The notes: generated by a model from the letters alone, not told the origin. DNA of 45,401 bases from Clostridia bacterium (GCA_017502305.1 JAFVVG010000002.1:1-45401), one strand, 5' to 3'; counted from the first letter of the stretch, positions 33,920-42,595 are shown. Translations and numbers: made by a program.

Positions 33920-33958
33920 AAAAGGCCTCCGCATCGATCACGCATGCGGAGGTCTTTT
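33920..33958. terminator. Two-way terminator between the kinase gene and murC
   Basis: AAAAGGCCTCCGCAT and ATGCGGAGGTCTTTT form a long stem with T tracts on both strands, in the 47-base convergent gap. Confidence 0.9.
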
Positions 33959-33962
33959 GCAT

Positions 33963-35357
33963 TTACTTTTCCATCTCGTGTTTGTGAATCTGCTCATTGA
34001 GCATGTTGATATCCCCGCACCCCATGGTGATAGCCAAATCCCCCGGCTGCCAATGGGCCCGCAGGTAGGCCTCGGTGTCATCGAAGGTAGGCGTCCACAC
34101 AGCGTTGACGCCGTGGGCCTTCATGCCCTCCACCAGCATACCGGAGTTGATATCCCCCGGGTCCTTCTCACGGGCGGCGCAGATATCCGTCACCACGGTA
34201 ACGTCCGCCAGCTCCGTGCAGGTGAGGTACTCATCAAACAGGCTCTTCACCCGGCTGAAGGTGTGGGGCTGCATCACCGCGAACAGGCGGCCCTTGCAGC
34301 GCTTGCGGGCCACAGCCACGGCGTTGCGCATCTCCGTGGGGTTGTGGCCGTAATCGTGGAAAACCTCCACACCGTCAATGTTGTCGGTCAGCTCAAACCG
34401 GCGGTGGGCGCCCCGGAAGCTGGAAAGGCTCTCGCAGGCACGCTGCATGTCAGCGCCCAGGGCGTGGGCGGCTGCCAGGGCGGCCAGACCGTTTTCCACG
34501 TTGAAATCGCCGGGAACAGACATCTTCACATGGCCAAGAATTTGCCCCTTGTGGCACAGGTCATAGCCGGCATAGCCCTGCTCGTCCTCCTGGAGGTTCA
34601 CAGGGTGCCAGTCGCAGTCGTCCGTCATGCCGAAGGTCTCCGCGGCGCAATGCAGCTTCTTCATCTGCCGCATGATGCGCTCGTCCGTGCCCTTGCCAAT
34701 GGCCAGGCCATCCTCGGGCAGCAGCTGCAGGAACTGGCCGAAGGTTTCCTCGATCTCCTCAATATCCTTGTAGCAGTCCAGGTGATCGGCGTCGATGTTC
34801 AGCACCACAGCCATGGTGGGCTTCATCTGCAAAAAGCTGCGGCGGAATTCGCAGGCCTCCGCCAGGAAGGCTTCGCCCTTGCCGATGCGGGTGCTGCCGC
34901 CAATGGCGTCCAGCTTGCCGCCGATGTGCACGCTGGGGTCCAGGCCGCACTCCACCAGGATCTGCGAAAGCATCGAGGTGGCGGTGGTCTTGCCATGAGC
35001 GCCGCAGATGCCCACCGCCTGGGGGAAGCCTTCCATCAGCTGCCCCAGCAGAAAGGATCGCTCCATGCTGGGAATGCCCAGCCTGTCGGCCTCCACACGC
35101 TCCGGGTTATCCGCCGCCGCCGCGCCGGTGAAAACCACCAGGTCAGCGCCGTGAACGTTCTCCGGCTGGTGGCCGATGAACACCTTCGCGCCCTTGGCCC
35201 GAACGTCGCCGATGAGATAGCCCTCGCTCCTGTCGGAGCCGGAAACCTGATAACCCTTATCGATCAGCATCGCCGCCAGCCCGGACATGCTGGAACCACC
35301 GATGCCGATCATATGAATACGCTTGCCCTGATAATCCCTGATGTGGGGAATCTGCAT
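33963..35357 (-). CDS. murC: UDP-N-acetylmuramate-L-alanine ligase
   Basis: A 464-residue Mur ligase adding L-alanine to UDP-MurNAc. The N-terminal Rossmann part starts HMIGIGGSSMSGLA, typical of MurC; the ATP loop GAHGKTT is at 119-125; the later FRGAHRRFE and HDYGHNPTE motifs belong to the C-terminal Mur ligase domain. The ATG with GAAAGAG upstream is chosen; a GTG lies three codons earlier. It stands alone, outside a dcw cluster, with its own promoter. Confidence 0.95.
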   Translation of the reverse strand: MQIPHIRDYQGKRIHMIGIGGSSMSGLAAMLIDKGYQVSGSDRSEGYLIGDVRAKGAKVFIGHQPENVHGADLVVFTGAAAADNPERVEADRLGIPSMERSFLLGQLMEGFPQAVGICGAHGKTTATSMLSQILVECGLDPSVHIGGKLDAIGGSTRIGKGEAFLAEACEFRRSFLQMKPTMAVVLNIDADHLDCYKDIEEIEETFGQFLQLLPEDGLAIGKGTDERIMRQMKKLHCAAETFGMTDDCDWHPVNLQEDEQGYAGYDLCHKGQILGHVKMSVPGDFNVENGLAALAAAHALGADMQRACESLSSFRGAHRRFELTDNIDGVEVFHDYGHNPTEMRNAVAVARKRCKGRLFAVMQPHTFSRVKSLFDEYLTCTELADVTVVTDICAAREKDPGDINSGMLVEGMKAHGVNAVWTPTFDDTEAYLRAHWQPGDLAITMGCGDINMLNEQIHKHEMEK

Positions 35358-35389
35358 AGCCGTCACTCTTTCTGAAGGAATTCTTATTT

Positions 35390-35419
35390 ATTATACTCCA
35401 TGTCATGCCCAATAATCAA
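35390..35419 (-). promoter_or_regulatory. Promoter of murC
   Basis: Minus-strand TTGATT (35414-35419), 18 bases, TATAAT (35390-35395), about 35 bases before the start. Confidence 0.65.
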
Positions 35420-35462
35420 GCTTTGGTTTGAAGAGCATGGCGAACATATTTTCGTGTTCGCC

Positions 35463-35491
35463 TTGACTTCCCGTTTGCGCAGCGTTACACT
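35463..35491 (+). promoter_or_regulatory. Promoter of the radical SAM gene
   Basis: TTGACT (35463-35468), 17 bases, TACACT (35486-35491), followed by AGGAGGTGAT before the ATG. It is back-to-back with the murC promoter. Confidence 0.6.
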
Positions 35492-35514
35492 GTAAGTAAA
35501 AGGAGGTGATCCGC

Positions 35515-36405
35515 ATGGAGTTTGAGCAGGCTAAACAGCTGCTGACCCCCGTCCACGTGGGCATGGACGATTTCTTCTACGCCGACTGGAACATGAACCT
35601 CTACCGGGGCTGCAGCCACGGCTGCATCTACTGCGATTCCCGCTCCCTGTGCTATCACCTGGACCGTTTCGATACCATCCGCCCAAAGTCCAACGCCCTC
35701 GACCTGCTGGAGAGGGAGCTCGCCGCCAAGCGCAGGCCCGGCGTGATCACCATGGGCGCCATGAGCGACCCCTACAACCCGCTGGAGGAGAAGGCGCTCC
35801 TCACCCGTGGCGCGCTGGAGCTGATGCTCCGCCACGGCTTCGGCGCCGCCTTCACCACCAAATCGGCCCTCTGCGCCCGGGACGCGGAGCTGCTTGCCCG
35901 CGTCAGCCGTCACGCCCCCGTCAGCGCCCGCATCACCATCACCTGTGCCGATGACGACCTCTGCCAGCGTATCGAGCCGAATGTCTCCCCGTCCTCGGAG
36001 CGCTTCGCCGCCCTGCGCACACTGGCGGATCACGGCGTGCACGCCGGCGTATGGCTGAACCCGGTGCTGCCCTTCATCACCGATACAGAGGAAAACATCC
36101 TGGGCGTGGTACGCAAAGCCGCTCAGGCCGGCGCGAAGTTCGTGGTCTGTTTCTTTGGCATGACGCTGCGCTCCGGCAACCGGGAATACTATTTCAACGC
36201 CCTGGAGGAAGACTTCCCCGGCGTCCGCGCCAAGTATTTGACCACCTTCGGCAACGCCTATGAGTGCGCCTCCCCCAACTCCCGCCGCCTCTACGAGCTC
36301 TTCACCGCCCAGTGCGAACGCCTGGGCCTTGCCTGGCGCTTTGCCGATATCAACCGGGGCATGATGGACCGCCAGCCGAAACAAATCAGCCTCTTTGACA
36401 TTTGA
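35515..36405 (+). CDS. Radical SAM protein, SPL (spore photoproduct lyase-like) family
   Basis: A 296-residue radical SAM protein. The cluster motif is C33-x3-C37-x2-C40 (CSHGCIYC), followed by a glutamate/aspartate-rich SAM region; MGAMSDPYNPLE and FTTKSAL are typical of the SPL/Rv2578c-like group. True spore photoproduct lyase repairs UV-induced thymine dimers in spores and is longer, with a further conserved Cys; this shorter form is more likely a related protein of unknown substrate. A perfect AGGAGGTGAT site precedes the ATG; an in-frame ATG nine bases earlier is inside that site. Monocistronic. Confidence 0.82.
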   Translation: MEFEQAKQLLTPVHVGMDDFFYADWNMNLYRGCSHGCIYCDSRSLCYHLDRFDTIRPKSNALDLLERELAAKRRPGVITMGAMSDPYNPLEEKALLTRGALELMLRHGFGAAFTTKSALCARDAELLARVSRHAPVSARITITCADDDLCQRIEPNVSPSSERFAALRTLADHGVHAGVWLNPVLPFITDTEENILGVVRKAAQAGAKFVVCFFGMTLRSGNREYYFNALEEDFPGVRAKYLTTFGNAYECASPNSRRLYELFTAQCERLGLAWRFADINRGMMDRQPKQISLFDI

Positions 36406-36413
36406 TTTCCCCT

Positions 36414-36445
36414 GCCGCGGGCTCCCTTGACAGCCCGCGGCTTTT
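36414..36445 (+). terminator. Terminator of the radical SAM gene
   Basis: GCCGCGGGCT and AGCCCGCGGC form a 10-bp stem followed by TTTT. Its loop contains the -35 box of the next promoter. Confidence 0.9.
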
Positions 36446-36474
36446 CATACTATAATATAGGTTGCTTATGCAAC
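36427..36474 (+). promoter_or_regulatory. Promoter and MarR-type operator of the marR-ABC operon
   Basis: Perfect TTGACA (36427-36432) and perfect TATAAT (36451-36456) are 18 bases apart. The inverted repeat GTTGC-TTAT-GCAAC (36461-36474) lies at the start site, fitting autorepression by the MarR protein. The -35 box is inside the upstream terminator. Confidence 0.75.
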
Positions 36475-36504
36475 GAAATCCATTCGGACAAGGACTGATA
36501 TAAC

Positions 36505-36963
36505 ATGCACGCTTTCATGCGCCAGGTCAGCGTTACCTACCGCTGCGCCATGCTCTACCGTGAAAAACAATTGGCCGAAACAGGCCTTGCCGGCTGCCAG
36601 ACGCCCTATCTGGTAGCGCTTTATCGCATGCCCGGCATCTCTCAGGAGGAGCTGGCCCGCTATCTCAACGTGAACAAGAGCAGCGTGGCCCGTCAGCTGG
36701 CAAGCCTGGAGAAGAAGGGCTATGTCCGCCGCGAGGCTTCCCCCTGCGACCGCCGCATCCAGCTGGTTTTCCCCACCCAGAAGGCCGAGGACATCAAGGA
36801 TCGCCTCTTTGAGGTACTATTTGGCTGGAGCGAATATCTCACCGCCGATTTCTCCCCCGAGGAGAAGCAGCAGCTCCTGAGCATGATGCGCCGCGTGGCC
36901 GACAGGGCCGAAGCCTACGTGAAGGGAGGCTGCGACGCTTGCGAACCATCGGAAAATACCTGA
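36505..36963 (+). CDS. MarR family transcriptional regulator
   Basis: A 152-residue winged-helix regulator. The helix-turn-helix is ISQEELARYLNVNKSSVARQLASLEKKGYV (shown in part: YLNVNKSSVARQL), and the wing carries the family D-R-R motif (PCDRRIQLVF). MarR proteins usually repress an adjoining exporter and are released by its substrates. AAGGA precedes the ATG. The gene overlaps the first ABC gene by 25 bases, so regulator and exporter are co-expressed from an autoregulated promoter. Confidence 0.93.
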   Translation: MHAFMRQVSVTYRCAMLYREKQLAETGLAGCQTPYLVALYRMPGISQEELARYLNVNKSSVARQLASLEKKGYVRREASPCDRRIQLVFPTQKAEDIKDRLFEVLFGWSEYLTADFSPEEKQQLLSMMRRVADRAEAYVKGGCDACEPSENT

Positions 36964-38648
36964 GGCCCTACCTGAGCCGTGTATGCCTGCAGCTGCTGGT
37001 GAAGCTCAGCGGCACGGTGGTAGAGCTGTTTCTGCCCAGCATGCTGTCCATTATTCTGGATAAGTACGCCCCCGCCGGCAACCTGCGGGGCGTGTGGCTC
37101 ACCGGGGCTATCATGCTTCTGTGCGCGGCCCTGGCCTGGCTGGGCAATGTGTGCGCCAACCGCATGTCCACCAATATCTCCCGCCGCTTCACACTGAACC
37201 TGCGCCGGGATCTTTTCAAGAAAATCACCGACCTTTCCGCCGCCCAGCGGGACGCCGTGACCGACGCCTCCCTTGTTTCCCGCATCACCAGCGATACCTA
37301 CAACGTGCATAACATGGTGGACCGCATGCAGCGCCTGGGCGTCCGAGCGCCTATTTTGCTTTTGGGCGGCATCATGGTCTCCCTTTCCCTGGAGCCGGTT
37401 CTGACGCTGGTGCTCATCTGCACGCTGCCCCTTCTGGCCATTACCATTATCATCTCCAGCAAAAAGGGCGTGCCCCTTTTCACCCGTGTGCAGCAGGGCC
37501 AGGACAGCATGGTCCGCAAGATTCAGGAAAACATGGCCGGCTCCCGTGTGATCCGCGCCCTTTCCCGCACAGAATGGGAGCAGGACGCCTTCGCCCAGGT
37601 GAACGAGGATCTGGCCCAGCGCCAGCGCACCGCCGACCTGACCATGGCCGCCGTGGGCCCCATTGTGAATTTCGTGCTGAACACCGGCCTGGCCGTGGTG
37701 GTGCTGGTGGGCGCATGGCGCGTCCACACCGGCGTTGCCCTGCCCGGCACCATCATCGCTTTCCTGAGCTATTTCACCATCATCCTCAATTCCATGATCA
37801 TGATTTCCCGCCTCTTCGTCATGTATTCCAAGGGCAGCGCCAGCGCCCGCCGCATTGCGGATATCCTGGCCATGGCGGAGGACCTCCCCGTGCAGCAGGC
37901 TGCCTCCACCCCCTCGGAGAACCATGTGGAGTTCCGCTCCGTCCGCTTCTCCTACAACAAAACCACCGATAACGTGCAGGATATCTCCTTCACCCTGCGC
38001 CACGGCGAAACCCTGGGTATCATCGGCCCCACGGGCAGCGGCAAGAGCACGCTTATCAAGCTGCTTTTGCGCCAGTACGATCCCGATGGCGGCGAAATCC
38101 TGCTGGACGGCAAGCCCCTTTCCTCCATCAGCCCCGGCGAGCTCTATGCCCGCGTCGGCGTGGTATTCCAGAATGATTTCCTCATGGCCGATTCCATCCG
38201 CGAGAATATCCGCTTCGGCCGTGATGTGGCAGAAGAAAGCATGCTCTCCGCCGTGGACTGCGCCCAGGCGGCTTTCGTCCACCAGAAGGAAGGCGGCCTG
38301 GATTTCATGCTGAACGTGAAGGGCCGTAACCTTTCCGGCGGCCAGCAGCAGCGTGTGCTCATCGCCCGCTCCCTGGCGGCTGATCCCCGGCTGCTCCTCC
38401 TGGACGACTGCTCCTCCGCCCTGGATTTCCGCACCGACCGGGCCTTGCGCCACGCCCTGCGTGACCGCCACGGCGAAGCCACCACCATCCTGGTGGCCCA
38501 GCGTGTTTCCGCCGTGATGGCCGCCGACCACATCCTGGTGATGGATCAGGGCCGTATCATCGGCCAGGGCAAGCACGAGGAGCTTGTGCGCACCTGCGAT
38601 TCCTATCGCCAGCTGTGCCTTTTGCAGTTGGGAGGTGACGCCCTGTGA
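36939..38648 (+). CDS. ABC exporter half-transporter, degenerate-site subunit
   Basis: A 569-residue half-transporter with six transmembrane helices followed by an ATPase domain. Walker A GPTGSGKST is at 363-371 and the signature LSGGQ at 465-469. Walker B ends in Asp489-Asp490, so the catalytic glutamate is an aspartate, and the switch histidine is Gln521 (VAQRVS). This is the degenerate partner seen in heterodimeric exporters such as TM287/288. It starts at TTG with GGGAGG nine bases upstream, inside the end of marR; no ATG is near. The next gene overlaps by four bases. The substrate is unknown, possibly drug or peptide. Confidence 0.92.
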   Translation: MRTIGKYLRPYLSRVCLQLLVKLSGTVVELFLPSMLSIILDKYAPAGNLRGVWLTGAIMLLCAALAWLGNVCANRMSTNISRRFTLNLRRDLFKKITDLSAAQRDAVTDASLVSRITSDTYNVHNMVDRMQRLGVRAPILLLGGIMVSLSLEPVLTLVLICTLPLLAITIIISSKKGVPLFTRVQQGQDSMVRKIQENMAGSRVIRALSRTEWEQDAFAQVNEDLAQRQRTADLTMAAVGPIVNFVLNTGLAVVVLVGAWRVHTGVALPGTIIAFLSYFTIILNSMIMISRLFVMYSKGSASARRIADILAMAEDLPVQQAASTPSENHVEFRSVRFSYNKTTDNVQDISFTLRHGETLGIIGPTGSGKSTLIKLLLRQYDPDGGEILLDGKPLSSISPGELYARVGVVFQNDFLMADSIRENIRFGRDVAEESMLSAVDCAQAAFVHQKEGGLDFMLNVKGRNLSGGQQQRVLIARSLAADPRLLLLDDCSSALDFRTDRALRHALRDRHGEATTILVAQRVSAVMAADHILVMDQGRIIGQGKHEELVRTCDSYRQLCLLQLGGDAL

Positions 38649-40429
38649 TGAACCGACGCGGTATGTCCACCGCCACCGCCAGACCCAAGGCCAAGGCCTC
38701 CCATGTGATGAAGCGCCTGTGGCAATACCTGCGCCACGAGCGCTGGATCATCATCACCGCCTCAGTATTGAGCGTTCTGGGCAACATTCTTGGCCTGCTT
38801 TCCCCCAAGCTCTCCGGCGCGGCCATCGACGCCATCATCCCCGGGGCCGTTGATTTCCCCGTTGTGCTGCGCTATGTCATCGCCATGGTGGTGGTGGCGC
38901 TGTGCTCTTCGCTGCTCAGCTGGGTGCTCTCCGCCATGATGATCCGCATGAGCCGCAACGTGGTCAAGCGCATGCGCGGCGATCTGTTCAACCACCTGAC
39001 CTGCCTGCCCATCAGCTTCTTCGACACCCACCAAACCGGCGATGTGATCTCCATCCTCTCCTACGATGTGGACACCGTGGGCGCCTCCCTCTCCACGGAT
39101 CTGACGCAGATCCTCGCCAGCCTGATCACCGTGGTGGGCTCGTTTACCATGATGTGCACCATTTCCCCGGCGCTGCTGATCATCTTTGCCTTCACCATTC
39201 CCATGTCCATCCTCTTCACCCGCTACCGCAGCAAGGTGGTGCGTCCCCTGTTCCGTGAGCGCTCCAGGCAGCTGGGCCAGCTCAATGGCTTCGCTGAAGA
39301 GGCTGTTTCCGGCATGAAGACCATCGCCGCCTATCACCAGGAGGAGGAGTTCAACCGCCGCTTCGCCCAGCGCAACGAAAGCGCCACCCACGCCAACTGG
39401 CATGCCGACCACACCGCCTGCATCACCGGCCCCACGGTGAACCTGATCAACAACCTGTCCATGGCCGCCGTCAGCGTCATGGGCGCGCTGGTGTACATGG
39501 CCGGCGGCATCTCCCTGGGCGGCGTCAGCAGCTTTGTGCTCTACTCCCGCAAGTTCTCCGGACCCATCAACGAATTTGCCAACATCATCAGCGAGCTGCA
39601 GTCCTCCCTGGCCGCCGCCGAGCGTGTGCTGGGTCTGCTGGATCTCGACCCCGAGCCCGCCGACGCCCCCAATGCTCTCTCCCTTGCCGACTGCGCCGGC
39701 CACGTGGCCTTCCGCGACGTGTCCTTCGGCTACACGCCGGATACTACCGTGCTCCATCACATCGATTTCGAGGCCCGGCCCGGCGAGGTCATCGCCATCG
39801 TGGGCGAGACAGGCTGCGGCAAAACCACGCTGATCAACCTGCTCATGCGCTTCTATGACGTATCCTCCGGCGCCATCCTCATCGACGGCCACGACGTGCG
39901 TGGCCTCACCCGTGCCAGCCTGCGCAGCCAGTTCACCATGGTGCTGCAGGATACCTGGCTCTTCGACGGCACCGTGTACGACAACATCGCCTATGCCCGG
40001 CCCGAGGCCACCCGTGAGGAGGTCATCGCCGCCGCCAAGGCAGCCCATATCCACCACATGATCGAATCCCTGCCCAACGGCTACGATACCATCGTCACCG
40101 ATAGCGGCAACAGCATTTCCAAGGGGCAGAAGCAGCTGATGACCATTGCCCGGGCCATGCTGATGGACTCCTCCATGCTCATCCTGGACGAGGCCACCTC
40201 CAACGTGGATACCCAGACCGAGCAGCTTATCCAGGACGCCATGCTGGCCCTGATGAAGGGCCGCACCTGCTTCGTCATCGCCCACCGGCTGTCCACCATC
40301 GCCGGAGCGGACCGCATCATGGTCATGGACAAGGGCCGCCTGGTGGAAAGCGGCACTCACCAGGAGCTGCTTCAAAAGCAGGGCGCCTATTATGAACTGT
40401 ATCAGGCGCAGTTTGACCACGCGGAATAA
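38645..40429 (+). CDS. ABC exporter half-transporter, catalytic-site subunit
   Basis: A 594-residue partner of the preceding subunit: six helices, then an ATPase domain with Walker A GETGCGKTT at 387-395, Walker B ILDE with Glu516, and His547 (IAHRLS) intact. Its signature is ISKGQ (491-495) rather than LSGGQ. The two subunits are complementary: this one gives intact Walker B and switch residues and the other an intact signature, so one of the two ATP sites is complete. Start is GTG or the ATG just after it, with GGGAGG 9-12 bases upstream. Confidence 0.93.
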   Translation: MMNRRGMSTATARPKAKASHVMKRLWQYLRHERWIIITASVLSVLGNILGLLSPKLSGAAIDAIIPGAVDFPVVLRYVIAMVVVALCSSLLSWVLSAMMIRMSRNVVKRMRGDLFNHLTCLPISFFDTHQTGDVISILSYDVDTVGASLSTDLTQILASLITVVGSFTMMCTISPALLIIFAFTIPMSILFTRYRSKVVRPLFRERSRQLGQLNGFAEEAVSGMKTIAAYHQEEEFNRRFAQRNESATHANWHADHTACITGPTVNLINNLSMAAVSVMGALVYMAGGISLGGVSSFVLYSRKFSGPINEFANIISELQSSLAAAERVLGLLDLDPEPADAPNALSLADCAGHVAFRDVSFGYTPDTTVLHHIDFEARPGEVIAIVGETGCGKTTLINLLMRFYDVSSGAILIDGHDVRGLTRASLRSQFTMVLQDTWLFDGTVYDNIAYARPEATREEVIAAAKAAHIHHMIESLPNGYDTIVTDSGNSISKGQKQLMTIARAMLMDSSMLILDEATSNVDTQTEQLIQDAMLALMKGRTCFVIAHRLSTIAGADRIMVMDKGRLVESGTHQELLQKQGAYYELYQAQFDHAE

Positions 40430-40440
40430 GGAGATATATT

Positions 40441-41193
40441 ATGAAACTGATCCTCGTTCGCCATGCCGAACCGGACTACTCCATCGATTCCCTCACAGAA
40501 AAAGGCCGCTGGGAGGCCGAGCTGCTTTCCCGCCGCCTGTGCAAGCTGGAGAATGTGACCGCCTTTTATGTTTCGCCCCTGGGCCGTGCCCAGGCGACCG
40601 CCGCCTATACGTTGGATAAGCTGGGCCGTACCGCCCAGACCCTGCCCTGGCTGGCAGAGTTCCGCGGCCGCTGCATCGATACGGAAACAGGCGCTTCCCG
40701 TATCCCCTGGGATTTCAAGCCCCGTCTGTGGCAAAGCCGTCCTCTGCTGCGGGATTATCACCGCTGGTCAGAGGATGACCTGGTCCAGGGCGGCGATACC
40801 ATTCAGATCTGGCAGGAGACCCAGCAGGGGCTTGACGCGCTGCTGGCCCGCCACGGCTATCACCGCGACGGCGGCCTTTACCACTGCGATAACAACCGCG
40901 ACGATACCATCGTCATCTTCTGTCACTTCGCCATCATGGCCGCCATCGTGGCTCACCTGACCTCCATTTCTCCCCTGAATATCTGGCAGGGTTTCTGTGC
41001 CCAGCCCTCCTCCGTCACCACCATGATCACCGAGGAACGCGTCAAGGGTGAGGTCATCTTCCGCTGCATGCAATTTGGCGATATCGGCCATCTGTATGCC
41101 GGCGGCGAACGGTATTCCACCGCCGGACTGTATCCGGAGTGCTATACGGGCCGTGATTCCACCAATCCCCCCGAATGGGATGAAAGAAACTAA
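40441..41193 (+). CDS. Histidine phosphatase superfamily protein
   Basis: A 250-residue phosphoglycerate-mutase-like protein. LVRHAEPD (5-12) gives the phospho-accepting His8 and Arg7; SPLGRAQATA holds the second arginine; IFCHFAIM holds the second histidine. The fold suggests a small-molecule phosphatase. A longer middle insertion than in CobC or GpmB (about 75-150) is seen. AAGGAG precedes the ATG, 11 bases after the ABC gene, so it is co-transcribed with the exporter. The substrate is unknown. Confidence 0.88.
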   Translation: MKLILVRHAEPDYSIDSLTEKGRWEAELLSRRLCKLENVTAFYVSPLGRAQATAAYTLDKLGRTAQTLPWLAEFRGRCIDTETGASRIPWDFKPRLWQSRPLLRDYHRWSEDDLVQGGDTIQIWQETQQGLDALLARHGYHRDGGLYHCDNNRDDTIVIFCHFAIMAAIVAHLTSISPLNIWQGFCAQPSSVTTMITEERVKGEVIFRCMQFGDIGHLYAGGERYSTAGLYPECYTGRDSTNPPEWDERN

Positions 41194-41231
41194 ACCACTT
41201 TTGAAATCCCGCTCAGAGGCGCGATGCATCG

Positions 41232-41273
41232 AAAAACCGGCGATACTCGTTTGCGTGAGTATCGCCGGTTTTC
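41232..41273. terminator. Terminator after the phosphatase gene, convergent with pdxK
   Basis: A perfect 16-bp stem (AAAACCGGCGATACTC with GAGTATCGCCGGTTTT) with an 8-base loop and tracts on both sides; it can act on both strands. Confidence 0.92.
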
Positions 41274-41335
41274 TTATTTACTTGCATCAGCACCACAGTC
41301 CTGCGTCCGTTCGCCGCTGCGCTGCACATATTGCT

Positions 41336-42178
41336 TCATACCAGCCCCAGCTCCTTCAGCAGACCGGGGATCGCCTGCTCAAAGGCCACGCCGTAGTTCA
41401 GCGGCAGCCCGTTTTCAAGGGTGTGTACCATGGCCTCGTGGGTGAAGTTCACAGCAGTCTGCGCCGCCTCGCCGGTGGATTTTCCCAGCAGCATGGCCGC
41501 GAACAGCGCAGAGGCGAACACATCCCCCGTGCCATAGAACACGTGGGGCAGCTGCGGCGCTCCGGCGAAGGTAAAGCTGCCGTCCGCCGCGCAGAAGCCA
41601 GCCGCACCCAGCTGACCAGCCTGATGCACGCCGGTCACGATCACCTGGCCGCAGCTGAATTTCGATGCCAGGGCTTCCAGCATCTCTTTGACTTCATCCT
41701 CACCGGGATGCTCCACATAGGGCCGCCCCAGGAGAATGCACGCCTCCGTCATGTTGGGGACGATCACATCCGCCAGCCGGCACAGCTCGCCCATGCCTCC
41801 GGCCATCTCTTTGGTGTAGGTGGCATAAAGCCTGCCGTGATCCGCCATCACAGGATCCACCAGCGTCAATCCACCCTCTCGGTGATAAGCGTGCAGCACG
41901 TCGCCCACCAGGTTGATCTGCTCAAAGCTGCCCAGGAAGCCGCTGTATAACCCGTCAAACTTCAGGGGCAGCGTGGCCCAATGGCCCAGGATGCGGCCCA
42001 TTTCCTCCGTCAGGTCCAGGCAGGAATAGCCCGTGAACTCCCCAGTGTGGGTGGAGAGCAGCGCCGTGGGCAGCACGGCGGTGTGGATGCCGCAGCCGGC
42101 CAAAACCGGCAGGGCAACCGTCAGCGAGCAGCGGCCTTCACAGCTCACGTCATGGATGGCAAGGGCGCGTTTCTGCAT
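41336..42178 (-). CDS. pdxY: Pyridoxal/pyridoxamine kinase
   Basis: A 280-residue ribokinase-fold enzyme phosphorylating B6 vitamers. AIHDVSCEGRCSLTVALPVL is the conserved N-terminus of the Firmicutes pyridoxamine kinases, VDPVMADHGRLY is the substrate/metal loop, and GTGDVFASAL gives the catalytic Asp219. AAAGGAGG lies seven bases before the ATG. Longer upstream frames are not supported. It supplies PLP, for example to Alr and other enzymes. It is divergent from the ACT/UPF0210 pair through a shared control region. The symbol pdxK would be equally acceptable. Confidence 0.9.
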   Translation of the reverse strand: MQKRALAIHDVSCEGRCSLTVALPVLAGCGIHTAVLPTALLSTHTGEFTGYSCLDLTEEMGRILGHWATLPLKFDGLYSGFLGSFEQINLVGDVLHAYHREGGLTLVDPVMADHGRLYATYTKEMAGGMGELCRLADVIVPNMTEACILLGRPYVEHPGEDEVKEMLEALASKFSCGQVIVTGVHQAGQLGAAGFCAADGSFTFAGAPQLPHVFYGTGDVFASALFAAMLLGKSTGEAAQTAVNFTHEAMVHTLENGLPLNYGVAFEQAIPGLLKELGLV

Positions 42179-42205
42179 GATGCAACCTCCTTTGGGTACC
42201 CTTGC

Positions 42206-42234
42206 ATCATACAGCACCTTGCAGAATTTGTCCA
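42206..42234 (-). promoter_or_regulatory. Promoter of the pyridoxamine kinase gene
   Basis: Minus-strand TGGACA (42229-42234), 17 bases, TATGAT (42206-42211). Confidence 0.65.
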
Positions 42235-42292
42235 GTATCCTACCGCCCAATACCTTGACAAAACACCGACATTTCATTATAGTGGATACTGG
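42232..42292. promoter_or_regulatory. Perfect inverted repeat spanning both divergent promoters
   Basis: CCAGTATCC (42232-42240) and GGATACTGG (42284-42292) are exact inverted copies 43 bases apart. The left arm overlaps the -35 of the kinase promoter; the right arm lies at the start site of the ACT-gene promoter. The position suggests one regulator controlling both, perhaps by looping. Confidence 0.5.
42255..42283 (+). promoter_or_regulatory. Promoter of the ACT-UPF0210 operon
   Basis: Perfect TTGACA (42255-42260), 17 bases, TATAGT (42278-42283), about 40 bases before the ACT start. Confidence 0.75.
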
Positions 42293-42322
42293 TTTTTTAT
42301 GAATAGACGGAGGCGATTTTCC

Positions 42323-42595
42323 ATGACCAAAGCCCTGATTTCCGTAACCGGCCTGGACGCGACCGGCATCATTGCCAAGGTGGCCACCAAGCTGAGCGAA
42401 ATGAACATTAACATCCTGGATATCTCCCAGACGATCCTGGGCGGCTACTTCACCATGATGATGGTGGTGGACCTGGACGGCGCCCACATGGAATTCGCCG
42501 CCATTGACGAGGCCCTTCAGCCCATCCGCGAGGAAATGAAGATGGCCATCCATATGCAGCGCATGGACATTTTCGACGCCATGCACCGAATCTGA
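42323..42595 (+). CDS. ACT domain protein (UPF0237 family)
   Basis: A 90-residue single ACT domain. KALISVTGLDATGIIAKVAT is the typical first strand and helix, and NINILDISQTILGGYFTMMM the second half. ACT domains bind amino acids or similar small ligands; this family (relative of the N-terminal part of GcvR) pairs with UPF0210 genes in many Firmicutes. GGAGG lies nine bases upstream of the ATG; the longer open frame upstream is unsupported. The partner gene follows after 94 bases, which hold only a short GC hairpin (42596-42610). Confidence 0.9.
   Translation: MTKALISVTGLDATGIIAKVATKLSEMNINILDISQTILGGYFTMMMVVDLDGAHMEFAAIDEALQPIREEMKMAIHMQRMDIFDAMHRI

Noticed and set aside
35515..36405. Genuine spore photoproduct lyase
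   Set aside because: The protein is shorter than SplB and its motif spacing fits the wider SPL-like radical SAM group, so repair activity is not claimed.
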